Assembly: GCA_964650685.1 (NCBI GenBank)
Contig: CAZYUW010000118.1
Coordinates: 1 to 13,564, forward strand
Direction of reading: 5' to 3'
Source of the DNA: Nitratifractor sp964650685
GTDB lineage: Bacteria > Campylobacterota > Campylobacteria > Campylobacterales > Sulfurovaceae
Length of the DNA: 13,564 nucleotides
Part shown: positions 5,835 through 12,343 of the stretch, piece by piece
Layout of the letters: the number at the start of each line of letters is the position of its first letter
Position numbering within the stretch: position 1 is the first letter of the stretch
Made by a program: the position numbers and the translations under genes
Notes under the pieces: model-generated
Database searches by the model: none
Told to the model about the DNA's origin: nothing
The model's input: the letters and a program-made list of their open reading frames with translations, nothing else

Positions 5835-7006
5835 ATCCTCTTTCCGGATGAAGCGCTCATACCAAGCAAAACCGCCAATACCGTCATCATGACCGAAATA
5901 TGGTTTGCCGACCATATCGACCAACTTGCCAGAGAAGTGAGAAAAAGTCCAGCCAGTGAAGCGTAGAGCGCGGGAGCAGCATCCGTACCGACACCCGTAA
6001 AACTTCTGTAGAGCACCCATAAGAAAAACAGAAAAGGGATAAAGCCGACCAGACCGCTGTCGAGAAGCACTTCGAGATATATGTTGTGGGGATGCTTCGA
6101 CGATGAAGCGCCATATTCTACAGGGTGCTTAACTGCGGATTTTACACCTCTGCCGTAGAGCAGACTTTTGGATATCTCTCCAGCCGTTGCCGCGAAGAGT
6201 TCATATCTACCACTCATATGATCGCCTTTTGGCAGAAATGTCGTATCGAACGATCCTATTCTAATCTTGGCATAAGGGGAGAGAATATAGCTGGCCCATA
6301 CGGCGGCTCCCACCAGAAACACCGTAATGAAAAGTTCGCGGGAAAATATCCTCTTTCCGTTTTTGACAAACACGAACACAGCGAGCATACCGACAAATGC
6401 GACCATCGCGGTTCTCGAACCTGAACAAAAAACCCCCATGGTTTCCACGGCCATTACAGAAATCAACAAATAGGGCAATCGTTTCTTCATCGACCAGTAG
6501 AACGATATGGCGAAGATGTTCACGGCGATGGAGAGTCTGAAGTGATAGTTGCCATACTGAGGTACTTTCACGCCTTTTCTGATATACTCCAGCAAATCGA
6601 TTCCTGCCAGGGTGTTCGCGATGACCAGCAGACTGACAAAAAGAGCGGTAAATGTCAAAACACTCACCGCTCTTTCGAGATTTCCGTCCCTGTCCATTGA
6701 ATAACCGTACAGATATCTTCCACTTCCCAGCACAACAAAGGAGTATATGGCGAAGACTGAAAACTTTTTCAACGAGAAAGAGAGTTCGATGGCAAAGATA
6801 TTGGCTACCAGAACGAAAAACAGAAAGATAAACCATCCTCTCAGAACGGGATCTCTCCGGAGCACGTCGAAATCCATTTTTCTATAGAGAGCTATCGACA
6901 ACAAAAGCACGAGCAGCACCGAGACATTGAATACTCCCCTCCCCAGAAAACCTGCCAGAACGACTGCCGGAAAAATGTACGAAAGTATCTTCTCGAAATT
7001 TTTCAT
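5825..7006 (-). CDS. O-antigen ligase/polymerase-type membrane protein (Wzy_C family)
   Basis: This 393-residue integral membrane protein has about ten hydrophobic segments, from FPAVVLAGFLG near the N terminus to SVMMTVLAVLLGM at the end. The hallmarks of the Wzy_C/WaaL family are present: a central SGSRTA motif and, in the large periplasmic loop, GRG followed by HPHNIYLEVLLDSGLVG. Such proteins either attach O-chains from undecaprenyl diphosphate to lipid A-core or polymerise O-units; sequence alone does not decide. The frame is open up to 7138, but the ATG at 7006 is the likely start: it forms an ATGA overlap with the preceding stop, AAAGGA (complement of 7013-7018) lies 6 nt upstream, and the extra upstream stretch is charged and is antisense-free coding sequence of the GT9 gene. 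It is the last gene of the operon. Confidence 0.85.
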   Translation of the reverse strand: MKNFEKILSYIFPAVVLAGFLGRGVFNVSVLLVLLLSIALYRKMDFDVLRRDPVLRGWFIFLFFVLVANIFAIELSFSLKKFSVFAIYSFVVLGSGRYLYGYSMDRDGNLERAVSVLTFTALFVSLLVIANTLAGIDLLEYIRKGVKVPQYGNYHFRLSIAVNIFAISFYWSMKKRLPYLLISVMAVETMGVFCSGSRTAMVAFVGMLAVFVFVKNGKRIFSRELFITVFLVGAAVWASYILSPYAKIRIGSFDTTFLPKGDHMSGRYELFAATAGEISKSLLYGRGVKSAVKHPVEYGASSSKHPHNIYLEVLLDSGLVGFIPFLFFLWVLYRSFTGVGTDAAPALYASLAGLFLTSLASWSIWSANHISVMMTVLAVLLGMSASSGKRMGS

Positions 7007-7881
7007 ATGTAATCCTTTATTCTGTCCAGTGCTTCGACTATATCGATATTGTCGTAATAGTTTCCAATCCTGTCCATACTGGACGAAGGGGGCTTGCCAT
7101 CGGGATACAGTCTCCTGTCGTACACGACGGTACTCCATGGACCGAACGGTGCCGATCTGATCCAGCTGGTGGCACCGAATATACCGATAGTAGGGGTTTT
7201 ACATGCTGCGGATATGTGCATGGAGGCCGAATCGGTCGAAACCGTCAAAAAGGCGCCTGCCAGCACCTTTTTGAGCCCCTGTATATCTGTCTCTCCCGCT
7301 ATGTTTTCACTGTTGCCGACCAGATGTCCGGAAAGCTCTTCGATATACTCCCGTTCAGAAGAGTCCCCGGTCAACACGAAATCCAGTCCATACCTTTCGT
7401 ACAGCACCTCGCTGATCTCTCTCCATTTACCGAAAGGGGGTCTCTTGGAGAGCCATTTTGGACTAGAACCCGTATTGAGCACGATATAGTTACCGCTCTT
7501 TTTTTCGAAAGAGAGATCCATTTCTCCCACGCATCCGCTCTGTCTGGCTATTTTGTAAAATATCTCCGTTACCGAACCGGAAGTGTCCACACTTCTACTG
7601 TTGTAGACCTTTTTGGAGAGCGAGGTCAGAAATCTGCTTCTATCGTTGCTTTGCAAATCGACAAGTATATCGAGTCTTGCCCTCTTGATCTTGGCGACGA
7701 CCCTGAGCATGGACAGGAAACTTTTGTCCTCCAGCAGTATGAAATCGTCGAATTCATCTTTGAGGAGCTCCCTGCCTACCGGTGAAGTTATGATGAGCGG
7801 TTTTCTTTCAAACGCTCTTAGCACCGGCAGTGATGCCGCTATATCTCCCAGCGCGCTGAATCTCATCACTCCCGTTTTCAT
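7003..7881 (-). CDS. GT9 family glycosyltransferase (ADP-heptose:LPS heptosyltransferase-like)
   Basis: This 292-residue GT-B enzyme is slightly shorter than E. coli WaaC/WaaF. The N-terminal motif RFSALGDIAASLPVL places D13 where heptosyltransferases have their catalytic aspartate. The C-terminal nucleotide-sugar half shows VLNTGSSPKWLSKRPP, FVLTGDSSE, then TDSASMHISAACKTPTIGIFG with the GT9-typical S/T-D-S-x2-M-H pattern, and APFGPW. Heptosyltransferases add L-glycero-D-manno-heptose from ADP-heptose to Kdo or a preceding heptose at the inner face of the cytoplasmic membrane. Precursor genes hldE and gmhA are in the same operon, which supports ADP-heptose as donor. The ATG at 7881 overlaps the preceding stop (ATGA 7878-7881), and its own stop overlaps the ligase start. 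Which heptose it adds cannot be told. Confidence 0.88.
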   Translation of the reverse strand: MKTGVMRFSALGDIAASLPVLRAFERKPLIITSPVGRELLKDEFDDFILLEDKSFLSMLRVVAKIKRARLDILVDLQSNDRSRFLTSLSKKVYNSRSVDTSGSVTEIFYKIARQSGCVGEMDLSFEKKSGNYIVLNTGSSPKWLSKRPPFGKWREISEVLYERYGLDFVLTGDSSEREYIEELSGHLVGNSENIAGETDIQGLKKVLAGAFLTVSTDSASMHISAACKTPTIGIFGATSWIRSAPFGPWSTVVYDRRLYPDGKPPSSSMDRIGNYYDNIDIVEALDRIKDYI

Positions 7882-8888
7882 CCCGATACCCTCTCACCAC
7901 TGCGAGTTCCGGCTATGGAGTTGTACAGATCTCTGTAGTTTTTAGTCATCTCTTCCACGGTAAAACTGTCCGCGTTGGCCGCTTTGCACTCGAGAAAAAT
8001 CTTGCGATACGAATCGTAATGCTCGTATACATCTCTCAGCCTCTCTTTCAAAGAGCCTTTTTTGAAAAGCAGCTCTTTCGCGAGCACCTCTGTCGCCACG
8101 CCAACTTCGGATGAGAGCAGCATATTGGAGTGATGCAAAGCTTCGACGATCACCCTGCCAAAACCCTCGGATATTGAGTTGACTACCTGCAGATGGGCTC
8201 TTTTCATCAATACCGGCACATCCTCTCTGTAACCCAAAAAGAGCACCCTGTCGACCACTCCAACCTTTTTGGCGATCTCCTCCAGCCTCTTTCGCTCTTC
8301 CCCTTCGCCGGCTATCCACAATACGACATCATCCCCAAGTCCGGCGAATGCCTCGATCAGCCCATCGAAACCCTTGATCTTCCTGAGGGCGCCCACCGCC
8401 AGAATGGTAAATTTGTTTTCCAGCGACTGATCCGGAACACTCCCCAGAGTGAGTCCGTTGTGGACGATGCGCACTTCGGGGTTCTTTATGATGGATGCCA
8501 CCTCTTTCGAGACGGCTACCGGATGAGGCACTTTGTCAAATATCGGATCTCTTCTCATGTTTCTTTTCGTAGCGACGAAATCGAAACCCATAACCCTCCA
8601 CAGCCTATAGGCGATCACTGTCGCTTTGGAGGAGTGGGTGTGAACTATATCGGGTTCGATCTGTCTCAAAATAGAAAAAAGCTCCAGATAGAGAAACGGA
8701 TTGCTCCTGCCCGAAGACGAGTTCAATCTCAAAACTTTTACCGAATCGGCGAACCTCTCTTCAAACACGCACTCTTTCACGACCACGGCATAGACCTCGT
8801 CTTTTTTGGACAGCTCATTGCATAGCTCGACGAAACTTCTCTCCGCTCCAACATATCCGGCCGAGGAGATAAACTGCACGATCTTCAT
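7878..8888 (-). CDS. Glycosyltransferase family 4 protein (first of two adjacent copies from the operon's 3' side)
   Basis: This 336-residue GT-B enzyme has an N-terminal acceptor domain starting MKIVQFISSAGYVGAERS, where the glycine-rich GYVGAERS loop is typical of GT4. DIVHTHSSKA follows near residues 80-90. The C-terminal donor domain has VGALRKIKGFDGLIEAF and the retaining GT4 signature E241-GFGRVIV-E249, the EX7E pair that contacts the nucleotide sugar. Members transfer hexoses, N-acetylhexosamines or heptose with retention of configuration; the donor cannot be read from sequence. It should be a cytosolic or membrane-peripheral enzyme of core or O-unit assembly. Its ATG overlaps the upstream GT4 stop (ATGA 8885-8888) and its stop overlaps the GT9 start. 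It is only moderately similar to its neighbour, so a recent tandem duplication is unlikely. Confidence 0.9.
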   Translation of the reverse strand: MKIVQFISSAGYVGAERSFVELCNELSKKDEVYAVVVKECVFEERFADSVKVLRLNSSSGRSNPFLYLELFSILRQIEPDIVHTHSSKATVIAYRLWRVMGFDFVATKRNMRRDPIFDKVPHPVAVSKEVASIIKNPEVRIVHNGLTLGSVPDQSLENKFTILAVGALRKIKGFDGLIEAFAGLGDDVVLWIAGEGEERKRLEEIAKKVGVVDRVLFLGYREDVPVLMKRAHLQVVNSISEGFGRVIVEALHHSNMLLSSEVGVATEVLAKELLFKKGSLKERLRDVYEHYDSYRKIFLECKAANADSFTVEEMTKNYRDLYNSIAGTRSGERVSG

Positions 8889-9973
8889 AGCAGCTCCTTA
8901 TATACCTCTATCGTCTTTTCAACCATTTTGCGCAGAGAAAAGTTCTTCATTGCATAAGTTCCGAGATCATCGAAAGAGCCGTTCGTCGACGCCACAAGAG
9001 CTTTCGCCAGGGCGTCGCTGTCACCTGGCGCGAAAAGCCATCCTGTCTTTTCGGGAATCACTATATCCAGAATGCCGCCGTGAGCGGCAGCGATTACGGG
9101 GGTTCCCATCGCCAGAGCTTCGGTGGCACTTCTGCCGAAACTTTCGGCTTTGAGAGAACTGTTCACCACAACATCGCTCAAAGCGTATATCTCCGCCATT
9201 TTATCTATACTGCCCACAAAAAGCACGCACCCCTCCAGGTCCAGATCGGTCGCTCTTTCAAGCAGTGTTTCGAAATAGCGCTCCTTGTCGCTTCTGACGC
9301 CCCCGACTATCAACCCGACCAGTTCCGGTACACTCTTTCTCGCTTGTGCCAGAGCGTCCAGAAACACCTCTATCCCTTTCAGCTGCGTGATTCTGCCGGC
9401 AACGGTGGCTACATATCTGTTTTTCAGGTCGTGGCGTTTTACGAAATCGTCCATAAATTCCCTATCGAGTTTCGCGGGATCAAAGATATCCGGATCGATT
9501 CCTCTTGGAATCACCCTTATCTTCTCGAGAGGCGTATCGTACGCGTCGACTATATACGATTTGACAGCTTCGCTTACGCATATGACCCTTTCTCCAGCCG
9601 TCATGATCCTGCTGTACCGGTTGATGCTGTTGAAACCGTGAACGGTCGTGACAAATGGCCGACGACTCTTTCTGTTGGCCATATAAGCCAACCACGCAGG
9701 CACTCTGCTTCTGGCGTGCACAATGTCCGGATCTATCTCATCGAGCAATCTTCTCAATCCTGTGACACGAGACGGTACCGAGAAAGGGTTTTTGGACGAT
9801 ACATCGAAAAGCTCATGCCTGCCTCCCTCTTTTCCTATTTTGGAGACGAGTTTTCCGCCAGAGCTTATCACTATACTCTCGTGTCCCATCTTCACAAGCT
9901 CTCTGCTCAACTCGACGGTACCTCTTTCGACGCCACCCTCGTTCAACTCCGGCAGCAACTGCACCACTCTCAT
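8885..9973 (-). CDS. Glycosyltransferase family 4 protein (second copy)
   Basis: This 362-residue GT-B enzyme starts MRVVQLLPELNEGGVERG, with the family's glycine loop GGVERG. It continues with DIVHARSRVPAW, the CVSEAV hinge region, VIPRGIDPDIF linking the two lobes, the donor-domain opener VAGRITQLKGIEVFLDA, and the E277-SFGRSAT-E285 (EX7E) signature followed by ALAMGTPVIAA. This architecture is that of retaining LPS and capsule transferases such as WaaG-like and mannosyltransferase enzymes. The PRGID linker (PNGID in many relatives) is common in proteobacterial LPS enzymes, but the donor sugar is not predictable. Both ends are ATGA overlaps, with the ELM1-like gene upstream and the second GT4 downstream. 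Confidence 0.92.
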   Translation of the reverse strand: MRVVQLLPELNEGGVERGTVELSRELVKMGHESIVISSGGKLVSKIGKEGGRHELFDVSSKNPFSVPSRVTGLRRLLDEIDPDIVHARSRVPAWLAYMANRKSRRPFVTTVHGFNSINRYSRIMTAGERVICVSEAVKSYIVDAYDTPLEKIRVIPRGIDPDIFDPAKLDREFMDDFVKRHDLKNRYVATVAGRITQLKGIEVFLDALAQARKSVPELVGLIVGGVRSDKERYFETLLERATDLDLEGCVLFVGSIDKMAEIYALSDVVVNSSLKAESFGRSATEALAMGTPVIAAAHGGILDIVIPEKTGWLFAPGDSDALAKALVASTNGSFDDLGTYAMKNFSLRKMVEKTIEVYKELL

Positions 9974-10893
9974 TCGAGAGCCTTTCTGGCGTATGACGAA
10001 AGATCCACCTTACGCCTGGCGCACTCAGTATCTCCGTCAAATCTATGCAGATAACCTCCCATCTCCAGCATAGTACTCAATCTGGAAAATTTACTGGAGC
10101 CGTCCGACTCCAGAACTATCACCTCGACACAGCATTTTCCGGCGGATACAGCCTCGGATATCATTGAGGTAGAGTCCTCTGTTATGAATACCGTCTCGCA
10201 TTCATATAGAAAATCCGGTATGGGGTTGACGGGATTTTTGGAATATAACACTCTGTAATCGAAATCGTAAGCGTCCAGAAGCTCTTCTATCTCCGCAGGA
10301 GTGCGCGGAGATGTGCTCAGGGCTATTTCGCAATCCCGATATCTGTCGAAGACGGCATCCATGGCCGATCTGATCAGATGCACAGGCATAGCAAGCCTGC
10401 CGTTGGGTCCGCCTATCACGACAGCTATCGCTCTCTTTTTCGGTTTGTACAGCCATTGTCTTTCGGGATACGAAAAGTTCACGGGTATCTCTATCGCTTC
10501 GATTCCGCACGCCGCATGAGCGTCGTGACTCTGCACAAACACCACATCGAAATCTGGTCTGTATCCCCTGGGATACATCATGCTTACCGTACGCAATCCA
10601 GATATTGACGAAAGCACCTTGAGGGCGTAGTATGTTCCCGAACCGGCAGCAACCGCCATAGAAAAGTCCCCTTCTGGCAACGGAGCATCGAACAGCTTTC
10701 CGGTATAGATTCCCATCCTGTCCAAAAGATATGACAACCCTTTCATCCATCGACACCTGAAATGGATCTCCTCTATCTGATACTCCATTCCCAGATGCTT
10801 CGCGAGAGCCACCGACTGGTTCAGGTGCCCTTTTCTGCCATCGCTCAAAATCAGCACCGGCAGATCCTTTTCGATACCATGGATCGCTTTCAT
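9970..10893 (-). CDS. ELM1-family (DUF1022) GT-B-like protein in the glycolipid operon
   Basis: With the start at ATG 10893 the protein has 307 residues. It matches the Mito_fiss_Elm1 family: LPVLILSDGRKGHLNQSVAL at residues 11-30 (DGRKGH at 18-23), AAGSGTYYALKVL in the first lobe, VVIGGPNGR opening the second lobe, STSPRTP, and TEDSTSMISEAVSAGK with FSRL, which resembles the donor-binding end of GT-B transferases such as MurG. Bacterial members are widespread and biochemically poorly characterised. Position inside the operon supports a sugar-transferase role (inference). The frame is open to 10992, but the 10893 start gives the ATGA overlap with the acyltransferase stop, has AGGTGG (complement of 10899-10904) 5 nt upstream, and begins just before the conserved block. 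Confidence 0.85.
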   Translation of the reverse strand: MKAIHGIEKDLPVLILSDGRKGHLNQSVALAKHLGMEYQIEEIHFRCRWMKGLSYLLDRMGIYTGKLFDAPLPEGDFSMAVAAGSGTYYALKVLSSISGLRTVSMMYPRGYRPDFDVVFVQSHDAHAACGIEAIEIPVNFSYPERQWLYKPKKRAIAVVIGGPNGRLAMPVHLIRSAMDAVFDRYRDCEIALSTSPRTPAEIEELLDAYDFDYRVLYSKNPVNPIPDFLYECETVFITEDSTSMISEAVSAGKCCVEVIVLESDGSSKFSRLSTMLEMGGYLHRFDGDTECARRKVDLSSYARKALE

Positions 10894-11777
10894 GTGCGCC
10901 ACCTGTTGTGCATCCAGAACCACTGAGACGGATACTGCCTGATCATATCCTCTATGATGACGGTATAAGCCTGGGTCATCGCCTTGAGGCACTCGTCTTC
11001 ACTTTTTCCATCGCACTCAACCTCCACTGGATCCATCACTATCAGTCTGTATCTTCCGTCATCCTCTCTGGGAGCGAATACCGGCACCACCAGCGGATCG
11101 AGTCTGCGTTTGAGTATAGCCGCCGAGAGGGTCGTTTCGGCAGGTCTGCCGAAAAAATCCACCTTGACACTGTTTTTTCTGCCAGCCTTCTGGTCGAGAA
11201 GCAAACCTATGGACGATCCTTTTTTCAGAGCCTTGACCAGACTCACCATCGCGCCCTCTTTCGACAGAGCCTTGCCGCCGTAGAGCTCTCTCATCGGCCT
11301 GGTGAAATTCTCTTCGATAAGCCTGTTGTTTCCCTTGCGTCCAACTACATATATATCGAAACCGCAGTAGGGTATGAAGTGCGCGCCCATCTCCCAGTTG
11401 CTGAAGTGCGCGCTCAGAAACAGAACACCCCTCTTTTGACCCTTTTTTTCCCGGATGGAGCGCAGCTTTTCAGCCGCCTCCCGACTGTTTGAGATCAGAT
11501 CCTCCAATGTCGTTCTACCGCTGAAAAGAAGCAGAATCTCCGCGACAGTTCTCGATAGAGATCTATATACATCCCGAGAAATCTCCTCTATTTCGTGTTC
11601 GCTTTTTTCGGGAAACGCGGATTTCAGATTTGAGATGGTCAGGGTCCGTCTCCTGGAATCGAGCCTGTAGACAAGGGAGGCCACACCGTTTAGCCCCTTG
11701 TAGAGCCAGCTTTTCGGAAGCACTCCGGAAAGCCATAGTGCCACTCTTAACAGATAGTACTCCACCCTCTCTCTCAT
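10890..11777 (-). CDS. LpxL/HtrB-type lipid A secondary acyltransferase
   Basis: This 295-residue protein matches the lysophospholipid/lipid A acyltransferase family. It has an N-terminal hydrophobic segment (about residues 8-20, LLRVALWLSGVL) that anchors it to the inner membrane, the catalytic H124-x4-E129 motif in SAHFSNWE, GLLLDQKAGRKNSVKVDFFG (the conserved DQ and FFG blocks), and the C-terminal PSQWFWMHNRWRT typical of HtrB/LpxL/MsbB. These enzymes move an acyl chain from acyl-ACP onto a primary acyl chain of lipid A, usually after Kdo addition. Whether it is the lauroyl (LpxL) or myristoyl (LpxM) type cannot be told. Its place directly after gmhA and before the transferases suggests that lipid A acylation and core assembly are made together. 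Both ends are ATGA overlaps. Confidence 0.92.
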   Translation of the reverse strand: MRERVEYYLLRVALWLSGVLPKSWLYKGLNGVASLVYRLDSRRRTLTISNLKSAFPEKSEHEIEEISRDVYRSLSRTVAEILLLFSGRTTLEDLISNSREAAEKLRSIREKKGQKRGVLFLSAHFSNWEMGAHFIPYCGFDIYVVGRKGNNRLIEENFTRPMRELYGGKALSKEGAMVSLVKALKKGSSIGLLLDQKAGRKNSVKVDFFGRPAETTLSAAILKRRLDPLVVPVFAPREDDGRYRLIVMDPVEVECDGKSEDECLKAMTQAYTVIIEDMIRQYPSQWFWMHNRWRT

Positions 11778-12343
11778 GAAAAAAGCTCTTTCTCTACAAG
11801 CTCACAAATGATATGGCCTATAAATATATGCATCTCCTGAATGCGGGCCGTACTCTCCAGAGGGACAGTTAGATTAAGATCGCACAGTTCATCCATGACT
11901 CCTCCATCTCTGCCGCTCAAACCGAGAGTGGCGCACCCTTTGTGTCTGGCACGCTCCAAAGCTCTTATGATATTTTGGCTTCTACCGCTGGTCGAAATGC
12001 CGATCAGCACATCTCCCCTTTTAGCCAGTGCTTCGATCTGTCTTTCAAATACCCTGTCGAATCCGTAATCATTGGCGATAGCCGTCAACGCTGAAGTGTC
12101 GGTAGTCAGAGCGATCGCCGGCAGGGCTTCACGCTCCATCGCAAATCGACCGGTAAGCTCGGCCGCTATATGCTGTGCGTCCGCCGCACTGCCGCCATTA
12201 CCGCAGATCAAAATCTTGTCGCCTCTGCGGAGAGTCTCCGCGAGCATCACGGCAGCCCTCTCGATCTCATCCGACAAGCGAGCCTGCACGATATCCAGAG
12301 CTTTTCGATGCTCTCTCATGGATTTGTCGATCACCTCTTTCAT
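11774..12343 (-). CDS. gmhA: Phosphoheptose isomerase GmhA
   Basis: This 189-residue single SIS-domain protein is the usual length for GmhA. Signature segments are GNGGSAADAQH at residues 48-58, E62 (candidate catalytic glutamate), TTDTSALTAIANDYG with FERQIEAL, STSGRSQNI, and the C-terminal EMHIFIGHIICELVE, whose histidine serves as the second catalytic residue in the family. It converts sedoheptulose 7-phosphate to D-glycero-D-manno-heptose 7-phosphate, the first step of ADP-heptose synthesis, in the cytoplasm. HldE, encoded immediately upstream, performs the next kinase step. The ATG at 12343 overlaps the hldE stop (ATGA 12340-12343). Codon use here is AGR/GAG-rich like the rest of the operon and unlike the 5' part of hldE. 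Confidence 0.96.
   Translation of the reverse strand: MKEVIDKSMREHRKALDIVQARLSDEIERAAVMLAETLRRGDKILICGNGGSAADAQHIAAELTGRFAMEREALPAIALTTDTSALTAIANDYGFDRVFERQIEALAKRGDVLIGISTSGRSQNIIRALERARHKGCATLGLSGRDGGVMDELCDLNLTVPLESTARIQEMHIFIGHIICELVEKELFS
12340..12343 (-). promoter_or_regulatory. ATGA translational-coupling overlap, first of seven identical junctions
   Basis: The hldE TGA and the gmhA ATG share bases in ATGA. The same 4-nt overlap recurs at 11774-11777, 10890-10893, 9970-9973, 8885-8888, 7878-7881 and 7003-7006, so ribosomes ending one gene can restart on the next at every junction of the operon. Confidence 0.9.

Noticed and set aside
7007..7138. Upstream extension of the ligase reading frame (44 extra codons)
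   Set aside because: It lies within the GT9 coding region, is charged rather than hydrophobic, and the ATG at 7006 has a ribosome site and the same ATGA overlap as all other junctions.
7878..9973. Recent tandem duplication of the two GT4 genes
   Set aside because: Their shared features are limited to family motifs; lengths, acceptor domains and linkers differ.
9080..10054. 324-codon + strand open frame over the GT4 gene
   Set aside because: The opposite strand encodes a clear GT4 enzyme with the EX7E motif; this frame has no family signature.
10894..10992. Upstream extension of the ELM1-like reading frame (33 extra codons)
   Set aside because: It overlaps the conserved C-terminal end of the acyltransferase, and the start at 10893 fits the operon's uniform junctions and the family's N terminus.
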